From the NCBI GenBank assembly GCA_023415825.1, contig JAEZJF010000013.1:124001-188000 (forward strand): DNA of 64,000 nt, given 5' to 3'. A program made the translations under genes and the position numbers. Shown piece after piece: positions 35,337 to 44,644 of this stretch. The notes below the pieces were generated by a model. The model saw nothing but the letters and a program-made list of their open reading frames with translations, had not been told where the DNA came from and searched no databases. The stretch is from Bacillota bacterium (GTDB taxonomy: Bacteria > Bacillota > Clostridia > DSM-8532). Positions within the stretch are counted from its first letter, which is position 1, and the number at the start of each line of letters is the position of its first letter.

Positions 35337-36994
35337 TGGCGAGGCTGTATAAAGAGTTTGTTACAGAGACCCTGGATGAAAAGGGCAATGTGGAAAAGAT
35401 AAGATACAAAAAAGATCCTCATTATAATTTTGCATACGATGTTGTGGATAGAATTGCCCGTGAAAACCCTGACAAAATGGCTATGGTCTGGTGTAATGAG
35501 GCGGGCGACGAGAAATTACTGACCTTTTCCGATATTAAGGAAAACAGTGATAAGGCAGCTGCTTGGTTTCTGAGCCTGGGAATAAAAAAAGGCGATGCCG
35601 TCATGTTGATTTTAAAGCGCCATTATGAGTGGTGGTATTGTATGATAGCTCTTCATAAAATTGGTGCCATTGCCATCCCTGCCACCAATCAGCTCATGAC
35701 CAAGGATATTGTTTACCGTGTCAAAGCAGCCAGTGTAAAAGCGGTCGTTTGTACCTCGGACGGCCATATCTCCGATTTGGTTGATGAAGCACAGCAAGAG
35801 ACCGATACCTTAAGCATCAAGATTATTGTAAGACAAAAGAAAGAAGGCTGGCTTAATTACGAAGAAGGTATCCGATGCGCTCCGGCTTTTGTTGCTCCGA
35901 TAGGAGAGGACAGACCAAAGGCCGAGGATATCATGCTCATGTACTTTTCCTCTGGAACAACCGGTATGCCTAAAATGGTGGCTCATAACCAGTACTATTC
36001 CCTGGCTCATATTCCGACAGCCGTCTATTGGCATAATGTAGACCCTGAAGGTCTACACTTTACAGTTGCTGAGACGGGCTGGGGAAAGGCCGTATGGGGT
36101 AAGCTCTATGGCCAATGGCTAGCAGAGGCCGCTGTTTTCACCTTTGATTTTGATCGCTTTAATGCTGATGAAATGTTGAAGCGAATGGCAAAATACAAAG
36201 TGACGACCTTCTGTGCGCCTCCTACCATTTATCGTTTTCTCATAAAGGAAGATCTCTCAAAGTATGATCTTTCCAGAGTACAATATTGCACAACCGCCGG
36301 CGAGGCTTTAAATCCCGAGGTCTTCAACCGTTTCAAGGAATTGACAGGAATAAAGCTTATGGAGGGTTTTGGCCAGACAGAGACGACCCTTTGTTTAATG
36401 ACCTCCACATGGATGAGCCCCAAGCCCGGTTCCATGGGAAGACCATCTCCCGGCTATGACATGGATTTGGTTGACGAAGACGGGAACAAAGTAGAACCCG
36501 GTCAAGTGGGTGAAATCGTACTGAGATTGGACCAGGAAGCTCCTGCAGGATTGATGATGGCCTATTATCGCGATGAAGAAAAAACGAAGCAAGCCATGCA
36601 TGACGGCCTTTACCATACGGGTGATACAGCCTACAAGGATGAAGACGGCTATTTCTGGTACGTGGGGAGAACCGATGATATCATTAAATCCTCGGGCTAC
36701 CGCATCGGACCTTTTGAGGTTGAGAGCGTCATCATGGAACATAAGGCTGTTCTGGAATGCGCTGTGACAGGCGTACCTGATCCTGTGCGGGGAAATCTTG
36801 TCAAAGCTACTATTGTGCCGGCTAAAGGATATGAGCCTTCCGAAGCTCTGAAAAATGAGATTCAGGAGTATGTCAAATCCCATACCGCTCCTTATAAATA
36901 CCCACGCATTATCGAGTTCGTCCCTGAATTGCCAAAGACCATCAGCGGCAAGATTCGCCGTACTGAAATCCGCCAAAAGGATAACCGAGGTTAG
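35336..36994 (+). CDS. AMP-forming acyl-CoA synthetase
   Basis: A 552-residue adenylate-forming enzyme. The P-loop-like motif YFSSGTTGMPKMVAH is near residue 203. GFGQTETT and GLYHTGDTAYKDEDGYFWYVGRTDDIIKSSGYRIGPFEVE follow, and the catalytic lysine (Lys539) lies in LPKTISGKIRR. It resembles medium-chain or acetyl-type synthetases (ACSM/Acs-like) that activate a carboxylic acid to its CoA thioester. The Ile-type T-box suggests a branched or short acid used to make or salvage isoleucine, for example 2-methylbutyrate or propionate (inference). The exact acid is unknown. Confidence 0.9.
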   Translation: MARLYKEFVTETLDEKGNVEKIRYKKDPHYNFAYDVVDRIARENPDKMAMVWCNEAGDEKLLTFSDIKENSDKAAAWFLSLGIKKGDAVMLILKRHYEWWYCMIALHKIGAIAIPATNQLMTKDIVYRVKAASVKAVVCTSDGHISDLVDEAQQETDTLSIKIIVRQKKEGWLNYEEGIRCAPAFVAPIGEDRPKAEDIMLMYFSSGTTGMPKMVAHNQYYSLAHIPTAVYWHNVDPEGLHFTVAETGWGKAVWGKLYGQWLAEAAVFTFDFDRFNADEMLKRMAKYKVTTFCAPPTIYRFLIKEDLSKYDLSRVQYCTTAGEALNPEVFNRFKELTGIKLMEGFGQTETTLCLMTSTWMSPKPGSMGRPSPGYDMDLVDEDGNKVEPGQVGEIVLRLDQEAPAGLMMAYYRDEEKTKQAMHDGLYHTGDTAYKDEDGYFWYVGRTDDIIKSSGYRIGPFEVESVIMEHKAVLECAVTGVPDPVRGNLVKATIVPAKGYEPSEALKNEIQEYVKSHTAPYKYPRIIEFVPELPKTISGKIRRTEIRQKDNRG

Positions 36995-37030
36995 GAGAAG
37001 TCCAGATAGACAATTGCCAGATTATTAGGC

Positions 37031-37059
37031 TTGCACCCATGGCAGAAATGCTATATAAT
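37031..37059 (+). promoter_or_regulatory. Promoter of the SRP RNA gene
   Basis: TTGCAC (37031-37036) and TATAAT (37054-37059) are 17 bp apart, placing the transcript start near 37066. Confidence 0.8.
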
Positions 37060-37065
37060 TAGCTT

Positions 37066-37345
37066 TACCGTGCTAGACGGGAAGGTAGCGGTGTCCTGTA
37101 TCCGCAATCCGCTATAGCGGAGTTGAATTCCTGCCCGAGGCTGGTAAGTGTAGAGTCAGTTATGCTGCAAGGTACAATGAAGGTTGGGTCTTGCGCAATT
37201 CAGAACTGTGAACCCCGTCAGATCCGGAAGGAAGCAGCGGTAAGCGGAACCTCTGAGTGTGCCGCGAGTTTGCCTGGTCCGAGTATGCTGCGCATGGTAC
37301 GTTTATATTTGCCTGTCGAAGGCAGGTGCACGGTTTATTAGTAAA
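37066..37345 (+). ncRNA. ffs: Signal recognition particle RNA, large Gram-positive form (scRNA/6S-like SRP RNA)
   Basis: The 5' part GCTAGACGGGAAGGTAGCGG, the stretch TGGGTCTTGCGCAAT, the domain IV core CAGATCCGGAAGGAAGCAGC (binding site of Ffh) and the 3' GGTGCACGGT match the approximately 270-nt SRP RNA of Bacillus and Clostridia, which includes an Alu domain. It guides Ffh-mediated membrane targeting of nascent proteins. It lies immediately upstream of dnaX, as in many Firmicutes. Ends are approximate. Confidence 0.95.
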
Positions 37346-37372
37346 AAACGAGGTTGATGCCTCGTTTTTTTG
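37346..37372 (+). terminator. Terminator of the SRP RNA gene
   Basis: ACGAGG and CCTCGT pair around TTGATG, followed by seven T. Confidence 0.9.
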
Positions 37373-37473
37373 CATGCTACTGCGTGTCCTTCGTTACCTT
37401 GCACTATCATGCGTGAACTGTTAAACTAATTCTACAGTATTTTAAGTGGAACCTGAAAGGAAAGTGATGGCAA

Positions 37474-39132
37474 ATGGCCCATATGGCGCTATATCGAAAA
37501 TGGAGACCCCTGACCTTTGAAGATGTGGTGGAGCAGCGTCATATCGTTACAACGTTAAAAAACAGCATCAAAAATAATGCCATTAACCATGCCTACCTTT
37601 TTTGCGGAACACGGGGTACGGGCAAAACCACTTTGGCTAAAATATTTGCACGTGCCATTAATTGCCTTGATTCAGCTGATGGCAGTCCGTGCAACCAATG
37701 TACCACCTGCCGGGGTATACTGGACGGCTCCATTATTGATGTTATTGAAATTGATGCAGCTTCCAACAATGGTGTGGATGATGTTCGTGAAATAAAGGAA
37801 GCGGTCATGTATGTCCCGGCCGTTACAAGGTTTAAGGTCTATATCATCGATGAAGTTCACATGCTGTCAACCGGGGCCTTCAATGCTCTTCTTAAAACTC
37901 TGGAGGAGCCGCCTCAAAATGTGGTGTTCATATTGGCTACAACCGAACCCCATAAGCTTCCTGCCACCATTCTTTCCCGTTGCCAGCGTTTTGATTTCAA
38001 GCGTATTACGTTAACCGGCCTGGCCCAAAGGCTTAAAATAATAGCCGAAGACTGCGGCATTCCTTTTGAGGATAGCGCTATTCAATTGATAGCACGTCTT
38101 TCAGAGGGTGGTATGAGAGATGCCATCAGCCTTTTGGACCAGTGTATTGCATTGGGAAAAGAGGCTATTACCCGTGAGGATGTTGTTGAGGTTTCAGGCC
38201 TGACTGCTTCAGAAACGATTCATTCTCTGGCCCGGGCCCTTGTGGGAAAAGAAGCCCAACCTGCCCTGCTTGCTATTAAGAAGGCCATGGATGAAGGGCG
38301 TGATCTTCAGCCTCTGTGCACTCAGCTTATTGACTGGTTCAGAAATCTCATGCTTATTAAGGCCGGAGGGGAGGCCTTAAGCTTAATTGAGCTTGACGAA
38401 GAAGAACTTCAGCCTATAAAGGAAGCATCGGATCATATTTCCTACGATGAGACGCTGACTATTATCAAAGAGCTTTCAGAAATTGAAGGGCGTCTCAAAT
38501 GGTCTGAAAATCAGAGGATTCTTTTTGAGGTAGCTATCATTAGGCTCTGTTCCGGTTTTGTTAATCAGGGAGGACAGTTTTCTGATGAAAGCGTGGCGCG
38601 GCTTGAATCCCGACTCCAGCAGCTTGAAAAAAGACTGGCGCAGATCCAGGAGGGGAGACCTCTTCAGAAACAGCCTGATAAAGCAAAAGAACAGTCAGCT
38701 CAAAGTGTATCGAGCCTAAAGCCTGTCAAGGACAGCCCGAAGATTGAAAGCGAAGTAGGCTCGATGGGCGAGATTCGTAAACAGAATTCGCTTAAGCAAT
38801 GGCCTGAGGTTATTGAGTATATCCGTTCCATGGGAAAGATGAAGGTATATGCTTATTTGTTGGATACCCAGTGTATGCTGACTGAGAATGATACGGTCCA
38901 AGTGGTAGTTTCAAGTGAGGATGGCCTTAAAAAAACGGTATTAAGCAGAAATGACAGCCTTGAGGTAATAAAGGAAGCACTTCATAAAATAACCGGACAT
39001 GAAAGAACAGTTAAAATAATAGATGATAAAGCACTTAATGCTATTTCCCTGAAGGAGGCTGAAGACCCGACTCTTGATAAAATCAAGCAATTTGCGGCGG
39101 AGAATCATATTCCTTTAAATATTGAGGAGTAA
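37474..39132 (+). CDS. dnaX: DNA polymerase III subunit gamma/tau
   Basis: A 552-residue clamp-loader ATPase. Walker A is GTRGTGKT at 45-52. The zinc-binding cysteines are Cys64, Cys73, Cys76 and Cys79. Walker B is DEVH at 126-129 and sensor 1 lies in TTEPHKLPATILSRCQRF. The C-terminal third (about 380-445) is a coiled-coil and charged linker before a short tail domain. It loads the beta clamp and couples polymerases. The usual Firmicute neighbours ebfC and recR do not follow. A minus-strand spo0E-like gene does. Confidence 0.97.
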   Translation: MAHMALYRKWRPLTFEDVVEQRHIVTTLKNSIKNNAINHAYLFCGTRGTGKTTLAKIFARAINCLDSADGSPCNQCTTCRGILDGSIIDVIEIDAASNNGVDDVREIKEAVMYVPAVTRFKVYIIDEVHMLSTGAFNALLKTLEEPPQNVVFILATTEPHKLPATILSRCQRFDFKRITLTGLAQRLKIIAEDCGIPFEDSAIQLIARLSEGGMRDAISLLDQCIALGKEAITREDVVEVSGLTASETIHSLARALVGKEAQPALLAIKKAMDEGRDLQPLCTQLIDWFRNLMLIKAGGEALSLIELDEEELQPIKEASDHISYDETLTIIKELSEIEGRLKWSENQRILFEVAIIRLCSGFVNQGGQFSDESVARLESRLQQLEKRLAQIQEGRPLQKQPDKAKEQSAQSVSSLKPVKDSPKIESEVGSMGEIRKQNSLKQWPEVIEYIRSMGKMKVYAYLLDTQCMLTENDTVQVVVSSEDGLKKTVLSRNDSLEVIKEALHKITGHERTVKIIDDKALNAISLKEAEDPTLDKIKQFAAENHIPLNIEE

Positions 39133-39139
39133 GACTATA

Positions 39140-39179
39140 AATAAAGAAAAAGCGGGAACTGATTTAATCAATTCTCGCT
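39140..39179 (-). terminator. Terminator of the spo0E-like gene
   Basis: On the minus strand AGCGAGAATTGATT pairs with AATCAGTTCCCGCT (one mismatch, one G-T) and is followed by five T and T-rich sequence. The plus side lacks a T-run. Confidence 0.75.
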
Positions 39180-39188
39180 CTCCTCATA

Positions 39189-39506
39189 TCAACCTGTCTT
39201 GATAGGTGTTAGTATTAAATCGTCAATCAGAGTGCAGCCTTGGTGTTGTCCTGCTGCGGCTTCTTCTTTATTGCTGCTGTCCTCAACATAATGCACCTGG
39301 GAAGTAGCCTTGATGTTGCCATTGATGTCCTCATTGATGTCGCCATTGGTGTTGCCATGATGTTTGTTAGCCTTGCGTATCATAACCGCGACTATCAGAC
39401 GATCCAGGACTTGGCTTTGTTGTAAAAGCCTTTTGCTGCTTAAATCTTCTGTTAGGATCATCTGGTCGAGCTGCTGCTTCATTTGTTCAATTGTTTTTTC
39501 AAGCAT
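39189..39506 (-). CDS. Spo0E-like aspartyl-phosphate phosphatase with C-terminal extension
   Basis: A 105-residue protein. Residues 1-48 fit the Spo0E family, two helices with the signature LQQSQVLDRLIV (S-x-x-LD-x-LI). Members dephosphorylate Spo0A-P and delay sporulation. The C-terminal half is unusual: an Asn, Asp and Ile-rich run (NTNGDINEDINGNI) made by short imperfect DNA repeats (GATGT/CATTGATGTC units at 39310-39360), then a charged tail. The key SQELD-type motif is intact, so activity is likely. ATG 39506 is chosen from GGGGCGG upstream and family length. Confidence 0.8.
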   Translation of the reverse strand: MLEKTIEQMKQQLDQMILTEDLSSKRLLQQSQVLDRLIVAVMIRKANKHHGNTNGDINEDINGNIKATSQVHYVEDSSNKEEAAAGQHQGCTLIDDLILTPIKTG

Positions 39507-39536
39507 ATTTTCCGCCCCTAAAAACTGCTCTTTTAC

Positions 39537-39580
39537 GGGTCGAGGCTTGTGGAGCATAACCACAGGCAACGTACCCTATT
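39537..39580 (-). repeat. Dispersed repeat family 3, partial copy
   Basis: GGGTCGAGGCTTGTGGAGC followed by a small CATAACCACAGG segment and GTACCCTAT matches the inverse of the units at 44645 and 49347 over about 18 bases. It lies just upstream of the spo0E-like gene. The rest of 39507-39795 shows only unconvincing short ORFs. Confidence 0.45.
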
Positions 39581-39795
39581 TTCGTCTCTCCTAAAGATGC
39601 GAGCTTATTGTGAGGACAACAACCATAAAGTTTTTAATGACATTGCCATCATATCCCATTTTAAAACTGTTGGGTTATGGACAAACTACGGAAAATACCC
39701 CGAAAAAAAACAGGTTTCTCTTTGTAGAGTTAAAAATAAGTTATTTATCACGAAAAAAAGAAATGGTGAATATCTTGAATAAAAACAGTTTATAC

Positions 39796-39825
39796 TTGAC
39801 AAAGGGTTGAAGAAATTGATATATT
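39796..39825 (+). promoter_or_regulatory. Probable SigA promoter of rho
   Basis: TTGACA (39796-39801) and TATATT (39820-39825) are 18 bp apart, about 225 bases before the rho start. The long leader would allow attenuation, as known for rho in several bacteria. Confidence 0.65.
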
Positions 39826-39991
39826 GAATCAGTTAAGTGGTACTCATATCTAGCGATATTTCCCGTAAAAGAATTTACAATATGGAATTTGAATAAATAT
39901 GATACTGTTTATCTCATTAATGCAAGCGCTCTATTAGTGATCCCTTGCGCCAATGTTCAAAATCTTGCTTAGAATAAAAATGGTTTTTCCC

Positions 39992-40005
39992 AATAAACGT
40001 TTATT
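39992..40005 (+). promoter_or_regulatory. 14-bp palindrome followed by T-run in the rho leader
   Basis: AATAAACGTTTATT is a perfect palindrome followed by TTTTTC, 45 bases before the rho start. It could act as a weak pause or attenuation site, but the stem is AT-rich and has no loop. Confidence 0.35.
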
Positions 40006-40049
40006 TTTTCATACCTAATAAACTGTTAGTTAGTACAAGGCGGTGTTTT

Positions 40050-42161
40050 ATGAAAGACAGGTCAATTCTTGAGGGAAAGTCGCTTGAGGATCTTAAGTAT
40101 ATTGCGAAAATGCTTGGACTCAAGAACCTCTCCAGACTGAAAAAATCAGACCTCATTGAGCTCATCGAAAAGACAGGTGATGTACCTGCCAACCTTTCTA
40201 TAAAAGGTGATGAGCAACCCACATCAACCGGAGCGGCATCCCATGTTCCCTCACCTGAAAGCTTAAAAGAAGTAAAGGCAATAAAGAAAGAAGACAAAGA
40301 AATTAAAAAAGAAGAAAGTACTCCCGCAGGTAAAAAACCAGCGGATAAACAGTCAACAGCGGAAAAAAAGAGGAGAGGCAGGCCTAAAGCAGCCGCAAAT
40401 CAAAAGGATGCTGAAGACGTCCCTGCTGAGCCGGCTATAGAAAAAAAGGAAATCCTGAAACTTGAAGATGACGAAAAAAATAAAGCAAATGAAATCCCAT
40501 CAGAGAATGAAGAATCGGAAAAACCTGTAGAGGCCCCTATTGCTAAGGGAACTCGAGGCCGGCCCAGAAAGAAAGCGGATAATCCTGAGCCTGTTGTTGA
40601 TCAAAAACCGAAAGAAATTCTCCCGGAAAACATCTCAGTACCATCCAAAAAACCTTCCAAGCATGAAGAATCTATAAAAGTTGTCAAGAGAGAACATCCT
40701 GTTCAGATGGTCAAGCCTGTCCACACGGTCAAGCCTGCCCAAGCAGAAAAACCTGTTGAGGAAGTTAAATCAGTTTCGACTCCTCATACTGAGGCAGCGC
40801 CGTTACCTGTTGAAGCGCCGTTACCCGTTGAAGCACCGGTATCTGTTGAAACGAATTTGCCGGCTGTTAAGGAATCTGAGCCATCTGACGCTAAAAGCGC
40901 TGGTACTGAGGAAGCTATCAGGGAAAATGAGGCTGAAAGGGACGGAAACCAGGTTGAGGGCGAAAATCGCGGCTTTAAATATACCCGACACAAGGATCTA
41001 TCCCGTCTTGAAAGTGAAAATCCTGTTACAGGTATATTAGAAGTTCTGCCCGATGGTTATGGTTTTTTAAGAGGCCATAATTATCTGTCGGGACCAAGAG
41101 ATATCTATGTATCTCCTTCCCAGATTCGAAGATTCAATCTCAAAACCGGTGATAAAATAGTAGGCAAGGGCAGAATTCAGAAGGAAGGCGAGAAATTCCA
41201 AGCCTTACTCTATGTTTCTTCTGTAAACGGAGATTCTCCTGATGTTGCCCAGAGAAGGCGCCCTTTTGAGCAGCTTACACCTATTTACCCGGAAGAGCGC
41301 ATAACGCTTGAATTAGAGCCCAAGGAGCTTTCCACGCGGCTGATCGATCTTATTGCGCCTATCGGTAAAGGGCAGCGCGGGCTCATTGTATCACCCCCCA
41401 AAGCAGGTAAAACCATTCTGCTGAAGAAAATAGCCAATGCCATTACTTCAAGGCATCCCGAGATAGAAGTGATTGTTCTGCTCATTGACGAGCGCCCTGA
41501 GGAAGTGACTGATATGCAGCGTTCCATTAAGGGTGATGTCATTTACTCTACCTTTGACGAGGTGCCCGATCATCATATCAAAGTGGCTGAGATGGTGTTG
41601 GAAAGGGCACAGCGCCTTGTTGAACATAAGAAGGATGTCGTTATTCTTTTAGATAGTATCACGCGTTTGGCCCGTGCCTATAATCTTACCATTCCTCCAA
41701 CAGGCAGAACCCTGTCGGGTGGATTGGATCCGGGCGCTCTTCATAAACCCAAGCGCTTCTTTGGTGCGGCTCGAAATATAGAAAACGGGGGCAGCCTGAC
41801 CATTATTGCCACTGCCCTTATCGATACGGGAAGCCGTATGGATGATGTTATCTATGAAGAGTTTAAGGGAACGGGTAATATGGAGCTTCACTTGGATCGC
41901 AAGCTTTCTGAAAAGCGTATTTTCCCGGCTATTGACGTCAATCGCTCCGGAACACGGAGAGAAGAACTGCTGCTCACTCAGCGTGAGATGGAAGGCATCT
42001 GGACCATCAGGAAAGCCATGAGCAATGTGGGAACGGCTGATGTTACGGAGATGATCGTTAACAGGCTTACCAATACCAAGAGTAATGAAGAGTTTGTCAA
42101 TGGCATCAATACCGCTTTTATGCAGAGGGATAAGAGTAACTACGACACAATATATAAGTAG
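40050..42161 (+). CDS. rho: Transcription termination factor Rho with long N-terminal insert
   Basis: A 703-residue protein, against about 420-430 for a minimal Rho. Residues 1-45 are the Rho_N helical domain ([31 protein letters not shown]). Residues about 60-320 are a Lys, Glu, Pro and Val-rich insert with two AT-hook-like GRP cores ([19 protein letters not shown]) and short VEAPLP repeats. The RNA-binding domain ([35 protein letters not shown]) starts near 322 and the P-loop PPKAGKT is near 447-453. Similar inserts in other Rho proteins add RNA affinity or promote condensate formation. GGCGGTG precedes the ATG. Confidence 0.96.
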   Translation: MKDRSILEGKSLEDLKYIAKMLGLKNLSRLKKSDLIELIEKTGDVPANLSIKGDEQPTSTGAASHVPSPESLKEVKAIKKEDKEIKKEESTPAGKKPADKQSTAEKKRRGRPKAAANQKDAEDVPAEPAIEKKEILKLEDDEKNKANEIPSENEESEKPVEAPIAKGTRGRPRKKADNPEPVVDQKPKEILPENISVPSKKPSKHEESIKVVKREHPVQMVKPVHTVKPAQAEKPVEEVKSVSTPHTEAAPLPVEAPLPVEAPVSVETNLPAVKESEPSDAKSAGTEEAIRENEAERDGNQVEGENRGFKYTRHKDLSRLESENPVTGILEVLPDGYGFLRGHNYLSGPRDIYVSPSQIRRFNLKTGDKIVGKGRIQKEGEKFQALLYVSSVNGDSPDVAQRRRPFEQLTPIYPEERITLELEPKELSTRLIDLIAPIGKGQRGLIVSPPKAGKTILLKKIANAITSRHPEIEVIVLLIDERPEEVTDMQRSIKGDVIYSTFDEVPDHHIKVAEMVLERAQRLVEHKKDVVILLDSITRLARAYNLTIPPTGRTLSGGLDPGALHKPKRFFGAARNIENGGSLTIIATALIDTGSRMDDVIYEEFKGTGNMELHLDRKLSEKRIFPAIDVNRSGTRREELLLTQREMEGIWTIRKAMSNVGTADVTEMIVNRLTNTKSNEEFVNGINTAFMQRDKSNYDTIYK

Positions 42162-42167
42162 TAGTAC

Positions 42168-42196
42168 TTGCATTAAAGTACCTACTATGATACAAT
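42168..42196 (+). promoter_or_regulatory. SigA-type promoter of rpmE
   Basis: TTGCAT (42168-42173) and TACAAT (42191-42196) are 17 bp apart, beginning six bases after the rho stop. Confidence 0.75.
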
Positions 42197-42280
42197 ACCA
42201 TTCGGCGCTTTTTTAAAGTTGCATGTGAAATAATGAAATTTCAATAAAGAAACAAAGCTATTTTAAGCGAGGTGAAAACC

Positions 42281-42481
42281 ATGCAGGAAGGTATCCATCC
42301 AAAGTATGCAAAGGCAGTTATTCGCTGCGCATGTGGCGAGACCTTTGAAACAGGTTCTACAAAGGCAGATATGCACGTTGAAATTTGTTCACAATGTCAC
42401 CCATTCTTTACAGGCAAGCAAAAGCTTGTTGATGCCGGTGGCCGTGTCGATAAGTTTAAGAAAAAGTACGGCATTAAATAA
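42281..42481 (+). CDS. rpmE: 50S ribosomal protein L31, zinc-binding form
   Basis: A 66-residue L31 of the C+ type: Cys16, Cys18, Cys36 and Cys39 ([22 protein letters not shown]) form the zinc site. Zinc-binding L31 can be replaced by a cysteine-free paralogue under zinc starvation, which is not seen here. ATG 42281 is chosen over GTG 42272 because GAGGTG itself is the ribosome-binding site. The rho-rpmE order is common in Firmicutes. Confidence 0.97.
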   Translation: MQEGIHPKYAKAVIRCACGETFETGSTKADMHVEICSQCHPFFTGKQKLVDAGGRVDKFKKKYGIK

Positions 42482-42594
42482 ATTCATTGGTTTCATTTTA
42501 AAACCATGTGGTTGATTTAAAGGCCTGTTCATTTTCAGTTATTAGAGACTTCTAAGTTATCTTAGGAACCTCTGCTAAGGGGTCAAGACATGTT

Positions 42595-42658
42595 GGTGCG
42601 CTGTACGCACCTCTGTTATTAACACAATAAGAACCGGGGTTGTCCCCGGTTTTTTTTC
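42595..42658 (+). terminator. Terminator of rpmE with an accessory hairpin
   Basis: ACCGGGG-TTGT-CCCCGGT (42633-42650) is a 7-bp GC stem followed by eight or more T, a strong terminator. Just upstream GGTGCG-CTGTA-CGCACC (42595-42611) forms another hairpin, and CTTAG...CTAAG a third. Confidence 0.88.
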
Positions 42659-42703
42659 AATTTCCCCAATTCTTACATACTAGGATAATGAAGGAGAGGA
42701 ATT

Positions 42704-43630
42704 ATGATGAAGCTTTCCAAAGGCGTCTGGCGGTCCTATTTAGTCATCGCATTGGGCTGTCTTGTTATGACCATCGCCATGAATTTATTCCTTATTCCAT
42801 ACAAGCTTGCCCCCGGCGGTGTTTCAGGTCTTTCTACCGTTATTTATTATGTCATTAACGGCACCATACCTGTTGGTATGCTCATGCTTATTTTTAACAT
42901 TCCGCTTTTTCTTACCGGCTATAAAAGCCGGGGTCACCAATTTCTCATTCGATCCCTGTTTGGTGCCGTTTTACTGTCGTTAATGATTGACGGTACATCT
43001 TCATTTTTTAATTTACTTGTTAATGAGTATTTCATAAAGTTCGATCAAACCATGGCCGTCCCTGATTTACTGCTGAATGCCCTGGTTGGCGGACTTATTA
43101 TGGGATTCGGCCTGGGAATTATTTTGAAGGAGGAAGCGACTACCGGCGGGACGGACCTTGCAGCAGCCATATTAAAAAAACATTTTCCAAAATTCTCTAT
43201 GGGGCAATATTTGTTGTTTTTAGACGGATGCGTCATTCTATTTGCCACTCTTGCCTTCAGGAGTGTTAAATTGGGCCTGTACGCCGCATTGAGCCTCTAT
43301 ATTGCTTCGAAGACCATAGACGCTTATCTGGAAGGTATGAATTTTTCCAAAGCCCTCCTTATTATTTCAGAGCATTCTGAGATTATTGCGCAAAGACTCT
43401 TGCATGATGTTGATCGAGGGGTCACCGGTTTAAAGGGTCTGGGAATGTACAGCAAACAGGAAAAAACAGTGCTTCTTTGCGTTGTCAAGCGTGAGGAAAT
43501 CTTCAAGGTCAAAGAGATTGTTAAGGAAGGCGACCCTAGAGCCTTCGTACTTTTAATAGATGTACGCGAAGTATTGGGCGAAGGTTTTTTACCGCTTCAT
43601 CCCATTTCAGAGAAAAAGAATCCTGACTAA
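42704..43630 (+). CDS. YitT family membrane protein
   Basis: A 308-residue protein with five to six N-terminal membrane segments carrying the YitT signatures (NLFLIPYKLAPGGVSGLSTVIYY, FNIPLFLTGYK, GFGLGIILKEEATTGGTDLAA). The cytoplasmic C-terminal DUF2179 domain (about 215-300) includes AQRLLHDVDRGVTGLKGLGMYS. Function of the family is not established, and a transporter role is often suspected. AAGGAG precedes the ATG. ATG 42704 and 42707 are adjacent alternatives. Confidence 0.92.
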   Translation: MMKLSKGVWRSYLVIALGCLVMTIAMNLFLIPYKLAPGGVSGLSTVIYYVINGTIPVGMLMLIFNIPLFLTGYKSRGHQFLIRSLFGAVLLSLMIDGTSSFFNLLVNEYFIKFDQTMAVPDLLLNALVGGLIMGFGLGIILKEEATTGGTDLAAAILKKHFPKFSMGQYLLFLDGCVILFATLAFRSVKLGLYAALSLYIASKTIDAYLEGMNFSKALLIISEHSEIIAQRLLHDVDRGVTGLKGLGMYSKQEKTVLLCVVKREEIFKVKEIVKEGDPRAFVLLIDVREVLGEGFLPLHPISEKKNPD

Positions 43631-43798
43631 ACTTTAACGAAGTTATTTACTGAATTGAGTTTTTAAGATATACTTTGCCTATGGAGAAAACTGTATTCGA
43701 TGCGTTCCCGGTAAGGCAGCGTATCTGTTATGCATACAGATTTTAATGAGTACACTTTCATAAAAAGAAAGTAAAAAAAGCATGAAGGAGAGTTCAAT

Positions 43799-44635
43799 AT
43801 GGATGCAAAAACCAAATTGGAACTTCAAAAAACCGCCACACAAATCAGGAAAGGCATTATTACTGCGGTAGCGTCAGCTGGTAGTGGCCATCCCGGGGGA
43901 TCTCTCTCGGTAACTGATATTATGACCTATCTTTATTTCAAGGAATTAAGGGTAGACCCTAAAAATCCCAAGAATCCTAATCGTGACAGATTTGTTCTTT
44001 CCAAAGGCCATTGCACCCCCTGCCTTTATTCAACCCTGGCCAACAGAGGATTCTTCCCTGTTGAGGATCTTAAAGGGTTCAGACAAGCTAGTAGCTACCT
44101 CGAAGGCCATCCCAATATGGATAAGGTTCCTGGCGTCGATATGTCTACCGGTTCATTAGGACAGGGAATTTCGGCTTCAGTAGGTATGGCGATTGCCGGA
44201 AAGCTGGATAAAAAGGACTATCGCGTCTATTCCGTTCTTGGTGACGGTGAGCTTGAAGAAGGCCAGGTCTGGGAAGCAGCAATGGCGGCCGCCCACTATA
44301 AGCTAGACAATCTCACTGCTTTTGTTGATTATAATGGACTTCAGATTGATGGTAAAATAACCGAAGTTATGAATCCTGAGCCTATTACAGACAAATTCCG
44401 TGCTTTTGGTTGGGAAGTCATTGATATTAACGCTCATGATTATGACGAAATTGAAAAGGCCATAGAAAAGGCCAAGACAGTCAAAGACAAGCCCACCATG
44501 GTTGTTGCCCATTCCATAAAGGGTAAAGGTGTCTCATTTATGGAAAACCAGGCATCATGGCATGGAAGTGCTCCTAAAAAGGAACAGGCCGACCAGGCTC
44601 AATTAGAGCTCGATGAGTTTTATGCAAGCCTTTAA
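43799..44635 (+). CDS. Transketolase, N-terminal (TPP-binding) subunit
   Basis: A 278-residue half-transketolase. It holds the thiamine diphosphate and metal site (GHPGGSLSVTDIMTYLYF, GSLGQGISASVGMAIA, VLGDGELEEGQVWEAAMAAAHYKLDNLTAFVDYNG). The partner half is encoded 105 bases downstream. Together they would form a working enzyme that exchanges two-carbon units in the pentose phosphate pathway. Split transketolases are common in Clostridia and archaea. GGAGAG precedes the ATG. Confidence 0.95.
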   Translation: MDAKTKLELQKTATQIRKGIITAVASAGSGHPGGSLSVTDIMTYLYFKELRVDPKNPKNPNRDRFVLSKGHCTPCLYSTLANRGFFPVEDLKGFRQASSYLEGHPNMDKVPGVDMSTGSLGQGISASVGMAIAGKLDKKDYRVYSVLGDGELEEGQVWEAAMAAAHYKLDNLTAFVDYNGLQIDGKITEVMNPEPITDKFRAFGWEVIDINAHDYDEIEKAIEKAKTVKDKPTMVVAHSIKGKGVSFMENQASWHGSAPKKEQADQAQLELDEFYASL

Positions 44636-44644
44636 CCGATAACA

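Noticed and set aside
37123..37375. Short ORFs on both strands across the SRP RNA
   Set aside because: The stretch carries the conserved SRP RNA core, its own promoter and a terminator. The ORFs are chance readings.
38620..38640. A-run in dnaX as a programmed frameshift site (tau/gamma)
   Set aside because: The six A and G are not in the A-AAA-AAG codon phase, and no supporting stem or upstream Shine-Dalgarno was evident.
39549..39810. Two overlapping plus-strand ORFs between the spo0E-like gene and rho
   Set aside because: No ribosome-binding site or family resemblance. The first begins inside a repeat, and the rho promoter lies in the second.
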